Positions 10,821-20,549 of a stretch of DNA of 64,000 nt are shown piece by piece. The notes under the pieces were generated by a model, which worked only from the letters and a program-made list of their open reading frames with translations, made no database searches and was not told where the DNA came from. The stretch lies in the NCBI GenBank assembly GCA_006503535.1, contig QYRS01000012.1, positions 372,001 through 436,000 of the forward strand. The letters are read 5' to 3'. Made by a program: the position numbers and the translations under genes. Position 1 is the stretch's first letter; each line of letters starts with the position of its first letter. Source of the DNA: Arthrinium phaeospermum (Eukaryota > Ascomycota > Sordariomycetes > Amphisphaeriales > Apiosporaceae).

Positions 10821-11500
10821 TTTCTTCAGTTAACTCGAGTCGACAGTTGGCTTTCCAGCATGTTAGTTGTCGGGACTTGAGTGCACATACATAGTTGTTA
10901 TGTGCCATGAAACAAACAAGAGCTTGGTAAATCAATGATTTTTCGAGCATGGACAATCCCGAGCAATGGCTTTTGGTAAGTCATCCGATCCCATCTCAGA
11001 TGATCTGGTGATGAGATTGTGCCTTCCATGCAGGGTGCGGTACGTTCGTGATCGCTGCCACACTTCTCGCTTCAGCATTGCGATCCGGCTGGCATCGTTT
11101 GCCTCGAGAATGTGTTTGTAACATGCGAATCCCGTCATTGAAAAGTAAATATATGACGAATGCGGCCTCCACTACAGTTATAGCAGATGCCTAAGAGCAT
11201 GAAAGGTCAACAGTTGCTTCCTTTTGCTTTCGAGATTGGCCTAGTCCAAAACTCTTCCGAAAGCCGATCAATACAACGTTGCAGCGGGAGCTAGGGGCTA
11301 GATTAGGTGGCCAATTGAGGCTCTGAGAAAGGAGACGCAGCCAAGGTTGCGACTTGTTCAATGTGCACATCCCTGTATATCCGCAATATGAAGTAAGCGT
11401 GAAACATAGATCTCGCGGCTCAGCCCTATGCATCCCACGCAGCACCCCACCCCCACCAGGTTTGCCAGACTAGTCGTGGCTATTTTTGGCATCTCGAGGG
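10821..11500. other. Intergenic region
   Basis: About 680 bp upstream of the membrane-protein gene and downstream of the transcription factor gene. Short frames on both strands lack any pattern; no repeat seen. Confidence 0.45.
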
Positions 11501-13615
11501 TCAGATTTGGGGAGGATCCCAGAACGTCCAGTTCGCCGCGCCGACGTTCAGATAATCGTCGAGATTCATGTCCATTCCGCCAGAGGAACAAAAGTAGTCA
11601 TCGAGGGAAAACGCGGGTTCCTCGTAGCCAGCATCCGCAGCGCCGCTACTAGCAGCATCCAGCGGCTTTGGATTATCGGTCTTTTCGTGTCGCGAACGAA
11701 GCCGCGTGATGAACATTGGTTCCAAGATAGGAAGGCTCGGTGGATTGGCATTCCAGGCTCGAAGTGTAGCCTTGCCCACAATAACCTGCATGGCACTCCT
11801 TGCCTCCGTGATCTCAAAATGGTTCGAGTACACCTCGGAGATTTTGTCCCACGTCGCATCCGCCTCGTCTGTAGTCACGTAGAACCCAGGCCGTGACAGG
11901 CACATCAGGATACATTTCAGCGCGTCCCAGATGAAGAGCGATTCGATCTTCCAGCGGAAACCCTTGACGCTCGGATTCCGGTAGAGTGCGTTGTCGGTCT
12001 CGAGGATCTTATCAGCGAGGACACACAGGTCTCTCAGCTCCTGGTCGCTCGCATCGGTTCGGGTGGCGAGGCGGGATATCCGATTTCGCAGCCGTACTGA
12101 GTTGGCGGCCGATCGCACGTGGCCGAGAAGCACAAAGTGAAGCGGGTTTCCTAGCTCACAGTAACGCAGGTACTTGATCTCGATGGCGCCTTCTACCCGA
12201 TCTATCATCTTGTCGAGCTCCGTGCCGGTCTTGAGGTCAACAGTGGGGCCAGAGGTCGCAGCTTTCACCCCTGTGCGGTTGTAGAGATCAGACAATTGTG
12301 CCTTGACAAGATAGAATATCATCTCCGTAGGGCCCTCTTGTGGTACTGGCTTCTCCGTCATACCAGGCCAAATTTGACTATCGTTGATGTTCAGGGGCTG
12401 TTTGGTATCCCAGCTGTTGGGTGGTGTGGAGATGCCCGTGCCAGAAACCTGGGCAGCGTACCCATCGAGGGGGATGAGTTGCCAGAAGAGCCTCCGACCC
12501 ATTTCGACATCAAAGGCTGATAGTTCTGTGTCCTCTCTATCGTGATGCAGTCCCATCCGCTGAGCAATACGAACTGCAACCCCAGTCATGATCCAGTAGG
12601 TATGAGGGTCACTCGTCAAACGAGTGGCAATCAAATACAACACCAAGGCTTGTAGAACGGTCATGTTTGTAGTCCTAAGCCAAGATGCGTTGACCAACGC
12701 TTGTCGAAACGCATAGCTGAACTTTGACAGCAACCCCGATCGAGTCTGGCCAAATTCAGGGAGGCACTCTTCGTCAGACATAGAATGCGCGGCAAAGTGA
12801 TAGATGGCGAAGAGCAGGCACTCGTCTTCTTTGGAGGCATCCTCGGGCTGGCGAGTAACTTGTTCGACCATTTCGGCGGCAGTCGGAACATGAAGAATCT
12901 TGCAAAGCGGCTCGACATTGTGAGCATGTGCGATCCAAAGCTTATGCGCATCGTGGTGGCTGGGGTGAAAGTTGGTCAGACTTCGAGTGCTTCCAATCAG
13001 CGTAGCAGAAAGAGGGTCGGTCGAAGGCGAATCCGGCGATGATGTTTCAATAGGTGCGTCTTCATTCTGGTCGTGATTGCCGTGTTCAGCCAGTTCATGC
13101 AATTCGGCTTCGTCGGCGTCGAGCCAGATGCTGCTGCTGACGTATCTGGACTTGCCGTCTCCGGAGATCAAGCGCCCATACCTCGCCCCGTCGGGTGTCC
13201 CAGTTTCACCGTTCACTCCATTGGTGATGCTCGATCCCGGGTCGGGCAGCAGGTCATGCTCTTGCAGTATATGTTCGTACTGTGCCAATCGAGCCTTGAG
13301 ATCGCTCTCTTCCGCTGCGTCCAACGACACGCTTCTTTGGGGATCTGAAACTTGGACTGGGCGGCGCCTGCGTCGCTGAGGCGGGGGTGGTGCGCGATAT
13401 ACGCATTCCGCCTTGGTCTTCACACAGCTCGAGCATACAGGTAGTACCCTATCGCATTTGACCTTCCTGCGAACACATGACGTGCACGCAAACGACGACA
13501 TGGAAGCTGGTTCGGGTTGCCGCTGGAGATCGGTGCTTGGCATTGCCGGAGCTATCGCGACCGGGCGATTGCGTGGGGCGACTGCTCCGGGTTCGTTGCA
13601 TTGGGGCGCCATCAT
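11501..13615 (-). CDS. Zn2Cys6 transcription factor with fungal_trans domain
   Basis: Single exon, 704 aa. The binuclear zinc cluster is intact: C44, C47, C54, C61, C64, C71 in CTSCVRRKVKCDRVLPVCSS and the following KTKAEC. A basic linker RRRRRP and a heptad-like stretch (about 100-122, LKARLAQYEHILQEHDLL) probably form the dimerisation coiled coil. The fungal_trans middle domain spans about 225-500 (FRQALVNASWLR, WIMTGVAVRIAQRMGLHHD, EMGRRLFWQLIPLD are typical). The acidic, aromatic C-terminus (EEPAFSLDDYF, MDMNLDDYLN, WTFWDPPQI) looks like an activation region. It would act in the nucleus on CGG-type sites. Tandem ATG codons at the start; the upstream one (13615) is used. Its closeness to two oxygenases and a transporter hints at a pathway regulator, unproven. 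Confidence 0.95.
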   Translation of the reverse strand: MMAPQCNEPGAVAPRNRPVAIAPAMPSTDLQRQPEPASMSSFACTSCVRRKVKCDRVLPVCSSCVKTKAECVYRAPPPPQRRRRRPVQVSDPQRSVSLDAAEESDLKARLAQYEHILQEHDLLPDPGSSITNGVNGETGTPDGARYGRLISGDGKSRYVSSSIWLDADEAELHELAEHGNHDQNEDAPIETSSPDSPSTDPLSATLIGSTRSLTNFHPSHHDAHKLWIAHAHNVEPLCKILHVPTAAEMVEQVTRQPEDASKEDECLLFAIYHFAAHSMSDEECLPEFGQTRSGLLSKFSYAFRQALVNASWLRTTNMTVLQALVLYLIATRLTSDPHTYWIMTGVAVRIAQRMGLHHDREDTELSAFDVEMGRRLFWQLIPLDGYAAQVSGTGISTPPNSWDTKQPLNINDSQIWPGMTEKPVPQEGPTEMIFYLVKAQLSDLYNRTGVKAATSGPTVDLKTGTELDKMIDRVEGAIEIKYLRYCELGNPLHFVLLGHVRSAANSVRLRNRISRLATRTDASDQELRDLCVLADKILETDNALYRNPSVKGFRWKIESLFIWDALKCILMCLSRPGFYVTTDEADATWDKISEVYSNHFEITEARSAMQVIVGKATLRAWNANPPSLPILEPMFITRLRSRHEKTDNPKPLDAASSGAADAGYEEPAFSLDDYFCSSGGMDMNLDDYLNVGAANWTFWDPPQI

Positions 13616-13918
13616 GAAGGGGCGACGCTGGCCATACCAAAGCGAATAGCTAGGTTGCCAGTATGTTGTTATTGGTTCGATTTTGTAATGATTGCTGTGG
13701 CTTTTGGTGTCCTTGAAGCTGTCTTCTCAATGGGCAAGATAGGGACGGTATTCGCCGCTGCCTTCGCAGACAATGCCTTCATGAAGCTAAGGAGGCGGGT
13801 TACATAAGCAGACAACCACACATACGCTGGTAGCCTAATTCGAGCGAGTCCAGTGAGTAAATGACATGCATATTGCTGCGAGTGCAATACTGTTATATAC
13901 ATATCCTCTCTAGCCGCC
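13616..13918. other. Short intergenic region
   Basis: About 300 bp between the start of the transcription factor and the end of the monooxygenase gene, both minus strand. It must hold the regulator's promoter and the monooxygenase 3' UTR. No individual site recognised. Confidence 0.4.
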
Positions 13919-15373
13919 CTACTCTTGTTTTGCCTGTTCGAATGATGCATCTTCCAGCTCCCATTCCGACATGGTCATGAACCGGTAGTCCTCCAAGGGC
14001 ACATCATTCGCCATCTGGGGCCCAAAAGGGATCAACTTCCCCAAGAGCGTGAAAACGAACTTGGCATTCAATACGAAGCTGGCAAACAAGTGAAGCATGC
14101 GTATCCCCAGGGCCGTCTCCGGGTGCATGAGGTACGCCTGGCCAGGGGCAAGATGCTGCGCTTCCTCAACCACCGGGCGCATCTTCGTTTCGTACTCGGC
14201 CAGAGCAGGTGATGGATCTGGCGTGGTCCCTTTGATGAACTCCTGAAGGCAGCCGGCCAGATTGTAGGCGGCCGTGAAGGCCAGGGTGGTGCCAAGGCCA
14301 GAAATAGGGGAAGCGCAATATCTACATTTCGCTGTTAGTTCCTAGCCGCCGCAGACGGATGCTGACAAGTAATGGAAAACTCACCCTGCGTCTCCGAGAA
14401 GCACCACTCTCCCTTTACTCCATTTCTCCATCTTCACTTGCGCCACCATATCGAAGTAGAAGTCATCCGTCGTCTTCATATCGCGGAGGACCCTTTCGCA
14501 CTCCCACCCGGCATCGCAAAAGTGCTCCTCGAGCAAAGCCTTCTGGGACTCGACCCCGGCATGTCCCATCGCCGCCAAATCGGCCAGCTTTTGGTTTTCC
14601 TGCTCCTCGCTCTTGACCACGGACATGAGTACCGTGGTCCGCGTGCCCGTCCCGTCCGGCCTCAGCATGACGCCCCGCCGCCCGGGTGCATGAAACCAGC
14701 GCCGCCACTGGTCATCCGTCTTCGCCTCGCGCGGGATGCTGAAGAACCCAGCGTACATGCCCAGCCGCTTGATCTTATCGGCCTCGCCCTCCTCGCCCCA
14801 AACCAGCTTCCGCGTCCGACTATGCAGGCCGTCTGCCCCCACAACGAGATCGAAGCTCCTCCTGACGCCGCTCTTGGCAAATCGGACAAGCACTTTGTTG
14901 CCATCCTCCTGCGACATCTCCTCTACATAGTCCCCAAAGATATACTCGACCCCCCTGCCACCATCTTCCCGTTCCACATCCGCACCAACCCTCAAACTGT
15001 TCCTCCAGCAAATCTCGCTCAACCGACCCCGGAGAATCTCGATATCCGCCGTCGGCGTCTGCACCGCCCCCGTCCGATCCGCCGCCGACTGGGCCCAAAC
15101 GCGATTCCGCCCGTCGACGAGGCGCACGCCCTCCTCGCCCGTCGTGGACCGGCGCACGAGCCCCTCGATGCCGAGCCGGCGCAGGACGGCCACGCCCGCG
15201 CCGCGGACGTCGATGTTCTGCCCCCGCGCGTGGGCGACGCGCTCCGATACTCGTTCCACCACGGTGATGTGCGGTTTCTGCGCGGCGGGTACGTCGTTGA
15301 TCAGGAGCAGGAACGTGGCCAGCGTCGGGCCGGCGACGCCGCACCCGACGATCAGGACGTCCATGGGAGACAT
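13919..15373 (-). CDS. FAD-dependent monooxygenase
   Basis: Two exons, 15373-14385 and 14321-13919 (intron 14322-14384, GTGAGT...TGTAG), giving 463 aa. Class A flavin monooxygenase features: the Rossmann GxGxxG (G10, G12, G15 in VLIVGCGVAGP), E40 binding ribose, RGQNIDVRG (50-58), the DG motif at D181-G182 in VVGADGLHSRTRK, and the GD motif at about 327-330 followed, after splicing, by YCASPISGLGTTLA. The splice rebuilds GDAGYCASP exactly. These enzymes use NAD(P)H and O2 to hydroxylate or epoxidise aromatic or polyketide-like substrates. The C-terminal part has hydrophobic helices. Length fits the tailoring-enzyme branch. It is next to the Zn2Cys6 regulator and near a dioxygenase, consistent with a metabolite pathway, though substrate is unknown. 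An alternative ATG lies at codon 4. Confidence 0.94.
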
Positions 15374-16085
15374 ACTTGAGAGACCAGTTTGGGTAAGGCA
15401 AAGGCTCGAATATATCGATGTACGGGATCAGGAGCTGTTAGCAGACCTGGCTTAGTGTGTCGAACCAGACCGTTAAGAAGAAATGGTATAATCGACAGAG
15501 TAACCAACCGCCTGACGAGGCCACCTTTATATGCCAGCAACCAGCCGCGACATAGACGAAGCTACGTAATAGATCGGAGTATTTGGGTTGTATCAAGACA
15601 GCTAACAGCTGCTTGCGATAGAGGCGGTCTCCTAGTTTCGGGCCCGAGAAATACTCCAACCCGATTGGCCCAGTTACAAAACCACTAGTGAATAGGAGAA
15701 AGTTTGGTAAGTTGTGTTTTTTCTTGGTTTTGGTTTTGGGGATTAGCATTGTTCGTAACCCCCTTGTGGAGGATGCGGCGTTGTTTTGTCTATCATACAG
15801 TAGTAATATCATGTAATGTCCACATTATACATAAGTAGCCTAAGCAACAAACACCGGCAATGCGAGAACGCCTTTGATGCCAAAGACCTGAGTGGTGTTG
15901 TGAGATACCGAGGCTTTGCCGCCCCATGTCTCATGTCCCTTTCGTCGGGCATCCTTCCGTCTACCGCCCACACATTTTTTTGTACACTATTAGAACAATA
16001 CAATGGTATCAGTCATCCAAAGGCAAGGGTATCCGTGCCCGCTCGCCTTTAAATGCACTTCAATATCAAAAAAGCGCTTTTGGTT
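15374..16085. other. Intergenic region
   Basis: About 710 bp between the monooxygenase start and the TIM44 stop. It contains the monooxygenase promoter and the TIM44 3' UTR. No supportable gene. Confidence 0.45.
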
Positions 16086-17784
16086 TTAGATGTAGTCGCG
16101 TCCGGACTTCTGCATCTCGATCAACCTCCAGCCGCGTGTGTTGGGGTTGCTGACCTCCTCCGGAATTCTCGTAATGCCGATGGCGTATGTCACCAGTTGC
16201 ACCTTGTCTTCCATGCCCGCCGCCAGCTCGTTGGTCTTGGCATTTCGGTAGACGTGGACTTCTTGGGTTCGGCAGGTGATGATGAAAACCGGGATCTCAC
16301 CAGGCTCGAGCATACGTGCCTTGAGAATATCGACGTGCCGGATGTCCAGGATTCGACCGTCCGACTTCATGCCGGCTTGGAGATATTGCTTGGTCAGGGC
16401 CTCGTAGACGGAGTACTGCGCAGCCGAGAGCCACATTTTCAAGGTCTCGATATCGCCCTTGACATAAGCGTCAAGGGTTTCTGGCAGGATATATTCGCGG
16501 AGCTCCTGGAGGAAGGGTTCAATCTGGAAGTTGGGGTCCATGGACCGGAACTTCTTGATGACCATGGCCGTCTCGTTTTCGGCAAAGAAGCCGGCGATAC
16601 GGTCGGTAATGCTTCGCGCAGTAGAAATCAGAGGGTTCTCGGACTCTTGGTAGATCTTGCCGGCGCTGAAGATACCCTGGACGTATTTGTTCTGGTCGCG
16701 GAAGTCCTTCCAGGCCTCCTTCCATGCGGCATCCTTGTGCAGGGTGACATTGGTTCCAGCACTAGAAATGGTTAGCAGCCATTCGACCACGTGAAGAAGC
16801 TCGTAAGTTCAAGACATACTTGGGGTCCTCAACCATGTCCTCGGGCTTGATGCCATGGATGGAAGCAGCCTGCTGTGCTCTCAGCTCTCTAGCCTTCCGT
16901 CGCTCCTCCTTCTCGACCCAACCACCATATCTCGAACTGCTGCCGTCGTCGATGACATCCTTGACATTCTTGTATGCCTCGGTCTCTCGCAGGGGCTTCG
17001 TGGCCTTATCCAGCGCCTCGCCAGTAACGTTGGCACCCTTGCGGACGCCCTTCATGACCGAGGTGTCCCACGTCCACGAGGCACCCTTGCCAATGGCCGT
17101 GGCACTGGTCTTCAGGACCTTTCCGGCAGTCGAGGATACGGCGCCCGTGGTGGCCTCGTACGCTTCTCTCGCCTTGCGGACCTTTTCGCTCTCGATGAAG
17201 TCATGGGCACCGGCGGCAAGCTGCTTAGTCGAGTCGTTCCACTCCTTCGAGGCCTTGAACTCTGTCTGCATGGTCTCCATGAACACCTGCCACGGCGTCT
17301 TGTCACCGTGCGGCGGGGGCGGGGCTGCATCTTCCTTCTTTTCTTTCTTTCCGCCCTCACCCTCACCCTCGCCTTCGCCCTCGCCTTCACCTTGCTTCTC
17401 GCCCTCCTTCTTGCCTTCGGATTCGGACTTGGCCTCAGACTCGGCCTCGGCCTGTTCTGGTTTCGGCTCCGCCTTCTCCTCGGGTTGTGTGGACTTCGGC
17501 TCTGCCTTGGGCGCCTTCTGTGGTTGCTCTTGTTGCCATCTCAGCGACTGGTGGAAGCCGCGGGCCTGGATCGTCGCTACTGATTCCGGCATGAAGGGCG
17601 ACCGAAGAGACGTAAGAGGGGTCATGGTGACTCGCGATGTCGCCAATGCGCTTCCATTCTGCTGTGACGTCGACAGTAACCTCCGATACGCTGGGGATCT
17701 GCCGTAAGAGGAAGGAGCCAGCGAAGGCGTCCTCAAGGCTGTCGTAGATGGCACATTACGTGCAGCTTGCCGTACGGAGGCCAT
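16086..17784 (-). CDS. TIM44: Mitochondrial import inner membrane translocase subunit TIM44
   Basis: Two exons, 17784-16820 and 16761-16086 (intron 16762-16819, GTATGT...TTCTAG), encoding 546 aa. TIM44 tethers mtHsp70 to the TIM23 channel on the matrix side and so drives presequence import. The N-terminus is an arginine/serine-rich presequence. Then comes a long acidic, lysine-rich low-complexity stretch with a (Gly-Glu)n run near 130-145, a helical membrane-recruitment/Hsp70 region (about 160-350), and the conserved C-terminal Tim44 domain (about 345-546), with KYVQGIFSAGKIYQESENPL and EIPVFIITCRTQEVHVYRN. Splicing joins DPN to AGTNVTLHKDAAWKEAWKDF as in homologues. It is divergently paired with another mitochondrial gene, uS11m. 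The low-complexity stretch is unusual compared with yeast. Confidence 0.96.
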
Positions 17785-18371
17785 GGTACGGAGTATTGTA
17801 AGAAATCGGGCAACCTCTCCAAGGTGGAATTGGAGAAGCGAAGGGGGAAATTTGCTATACCGGAAGCAAATGCGAATGCGGGCAAGTCAAGTTTAGAAAA
17901 ACCGTGAGAGGTTCACGTACGACTTTGTTCCCCTACTATCTATGAGTGAGAGAAGCTGATGGGGCGGCGCATTCTTTTTCACTCGCCTCCAAACCCCAGG
18001 TGCAGGGATTGGCTTTTAGTGGCCTGGTCTGGTGCCAGCTGCGAATGGTGGAAGCTACTGGGCCAAAATTTCTGGGAAATCGGAGCCAGTGATTGGCCGT
18101 GCTCCGACTTTTCCCACGCTACCGATTGGGCGCCTGGGCGCTCAGTTGTTCCAGGTAGGAAGACTGGAGGGGCCCCGGTCACTGCGCTACGGGGTTATCG
18201 AGGCCCTGTCTCAAAATTTCGAGCTCCCGGTGCAAATGCGATCGCGGTTTGGGACTTTGCTTGCGAGAGAGAAGCTGGCCTCACGATAACAACGACCCCA
18301 CGCCCCTCAACACACATTTACGGTACCCAATTGCAGCGGCAAGGGCTCTCTATTTGTGTCGCTCGCCCACG
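17785..18371. promoter_or_regulatory. Shared divergent promoter of TIM44 and uS11m with three CCAAT boxes
   Basis: These 587 bp lie between two start codons pointing away from each other, both for mitochondrial proteins. Three ATTGG pentamers (CCAAT on the minus strand) occur at 18008-18012, 18092-18096 and 18125-18129. CCAAT is the binding site of the HAP/CBC complex, which in fungi controls many mitochondrial and respiratory genes. Function of these copies is inferred. Confidence 0.6.
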
Positions 18372-19235
18372 ATGAGCCAACCATGGAGCCGCTTTTTGGC
18401 GACCACTTCCGCCCAGATATCACACACGCAGCATAGCTTCTCCCGCTATGCCGTCCGCTCCTTTTCGCAGACGTGCAAGCGACGGGCCGACTCCGACATA
18501 AACCAGACACAACCGCCGTCGAACCCCGTGCGAACGACGCCCGAGGCCAGCCCTGGCGAGATGGAGCGAGGCGCGGCCACCTCTGCACCCACCTCGGCCG
18601 GTCCCACAACGACGACACGGTCCATCCTCGACGAGCTCTCCGGGCCGAGCTCTGCCCCTTCTTCCCCTCCCCGGCCAAGCGGTGGCCTCTCCGGTCTCGC
18701 CGGTCTCTCCGGTCTCGGCTCCGCCGTTTCCTCCTCCCAGAGCGCCGCGAGCCGGTTAGGCGTCGACGCCATCAACCGCGCCCGGAACCAGCCCACCATC
18801 TCGGAGACGCTGAACCTGGCGGACAAGAAGGGCGCGCAGAGCGGGCAGAACAACTGGGGCGACGAGCCGTTCCACTTCCACATCTACGGGCACAAGCACA
18901 ACACGCACATCACCGTGACCAAGCCGGACCGCAACGCCATCATCTCCATCAGCGCGGGGCAGATTGGCTTCCGCAAGTCCAAGCGCGGCACCTACGACGC
19001 CGCCTACCAGCTGGCCGCCTACGTCATCGACAAGCTGCACCAGGGCAACTGGCACCACGAGATCAAGAAGATGGAGGTCGTCCTGCGCGGGTTCGGCAAC
19101 GGCCGCGAGGCCGCCACCAAAGTCCTGCTCGGAAGCGAGGGTCGCCTGCTGCGCGGCAGCATCACCAAGGTCAGCGACGCCACCAGGCTCAAGTTTGGTG
19201 GTACCAGGAGTCCCAAGCCCAGACGTCTGGGTTAA
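18372..19235 (+). CDS. MRPS18: Mitochondrial small-subunit ribosomal protein uS11m
   Basis: Single exon of 287 aa. The C-terminal part (about 160-287) is a ribosomal protein uS11 domain: FHIYGHKHNTHITVTKPD, SAGQIGFRKSKRGTYDAAYQ and the end VSDATRLKFGGTRSPKPRRL, which lines the platform of the small subunit near the decoding region. The N-terminus has an arginine/serine-rich, acid-free presequence, then a Pro/Ser/Thr-rich linker absent from bacterial uS11. In yeast the orthologue is Mrps18. The open frame continues upstream of 18372, but only with non-ATG starts, so this ATG is chosen. It shares its promoter with TIM44, fitting co-regulation of mitochondrial biogenesis. Confidence 0.95.
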   Translation: MSQPWSRFLATTSAQISHTQHSFSRYAVRSFSQTCKRRADSDINQTQPPSNPVRTTPEASPGEMERGAATSAPTSAGPTTTTRSILDELSGPSSAPSSPPRPSGGLSGLAGLSGLGSAVSSSQSAASRLGVDAINRARNQPTISETLNLADKKGAQSGQNNWGDEPFHFHIYGHKHNTHITVTKPDRNAIISISAGQIGFRKSKRGTYDAAYQLAAYVIDKLHQGNWHHEIKKMEVVLRGFGNGREAATKVLLGSEGRLLRGSITKVSDATRLKFGGTRSPKPRRLG

Positions 19236-19649
19236 AGGGACAGGCATGCGGATCGGATGGGCACGGGGCGGGTTTTGGCGAAGCGTTGCGTTATGCAATT
19301 CTGTATCAAAAATCAAAAAGAGGGACGGCTCTATAGAAGCATCATTTGTATCATACGCTATGATATGTATTTCTGTACTACAGTCGGTTGTACGTTGTAT
19401 AAGAGATAAAAACGAACCGCGCGCCGGAGCTCTTAAATTCAACTCGCAGCAAAGGAAAAAATCGCATCTGGTATCAATCGCTTTGGACCATCGCACCCTT
19501 GAAGCAGACTCGAGCTTGTCTTGCCCGTAATTGTAACGCCCCCCAAAACGCCCCCGAATGCATGTTATGTTGTTCCGTTTGCAGCCGCAACTCACCCAAA
19601 CCCAGCATATTTAACCCGATGCCAGCAGAAACCTACCTTTTGTGCGCAG
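19236..19649. other. Convergent 3' flanks of uS11m and the PPPDE gene
   Basis: About 410 bp between two stop codons on opposite strands; only 3' UTR and terminator sequence expected. No gene seen. Confidence 0.5.
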
Positions 19650-20549
19650 CTAGCTGCCCGCTGGGGCTCTTTCTGCCGCCGGCAATGCTCGCCCGCTAGA
19701 GTCTCGTGTCCGCGAGGACATGTCCCCGTTCTGATTTTGTGCGCTGGCGCCCCGATCATCGCCTTCTCCGAGGCTACGTCTATAGCTGTTTTCCCTACTA
19801 AGAAAGCCCGTTCCTTCATCGGCGTCAGAGTCGTCTTCGTCCTCTTCCACCAGCGCCCCGTCGGCTGTCCCGTAGTCCGGCGGCTCGACCCAGTCGCGCG
19901 GTACCATACAAGGCAATGCAACGCCGATAGAGGCAGCCCGGTTGAGCCAGGAGGGCCCCTTCTGCCCCGTGAGACGCTCGCACAAGCTCTGGGTAAAGTG
20001 GTTGCAGTTCTTGGTGAGAAGGTTGTAGGCCGTGCCGGGAAAGTCTTCCGAGGTCGACTTGATTATTTGGTCGATCTCGTGCTGGGGTGCAAAGGTGAAC
20101 CCTTGCAAGATCTCGGTCTTGAAGGTGCCGCCCGGCGGAACAGTCTGTGGTGCAGTCCAGTAGACACCTGTTGTATTTGGTTGATCATGACCTCCGTAGG
20201 CGTACTCGCGTCCGTTGATGACGACGCCGGTATGAAGGAGGGAGGACCCGACAGTCCATAGAACGGAGGCTAGTCGGCCTGGCTGCAGGTGAATAGATAA
20301 TTAACAAGATTGGTCACAGAAACAAAAGACATGCGGCCAGCATGGAGAATGGCGAGATATACTCTCGGTTCCAGGTGGTCTCGAATGTGACAAGAAAGCC
20401 GTGCATGGTTGAGGAGAAGTGCTTACAGGTAATAAGTCGTATACGTTGATGACAATCTCGGTTCGGGTGAGTGATAAGGTAGATCTGTGAGACCCGGATC
20501 TGGAATTCCTAGTGACCGAGGGTCTGCTGGACTTCTTAGACGACGACAT
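19650..20549 (-). CDS. PPPDE (DeSI-like) thiol isopeptidase family protein
   Basis: Two exons, 20549-20427 and 20282-19650 (intron 20283-20426, GTAAGC...CTGCAG, phase 0), 251 aa. The fusion creates VYDLLPPGRLASVLW, the classic start of the PPPDE fold. The catalytic pair is visible: H58 in SSLLHTGVVINGREYAYGG and C134 in LLTKNCNHFTQSLCERLTG. Family members act as deSUMOylating or deubiquitinating isopeptidases or palmitoyl-thioesterases in animals; the fungal role is little known. After WLNRAASIGVALPCMVP comes an acidic tail (EEDEDDSDADEG) and a basic, Ser/Arg-containing end. The first 30 residues are Ser/Arg-rich. Length is typical for fungal members. Confidence 0.93.
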
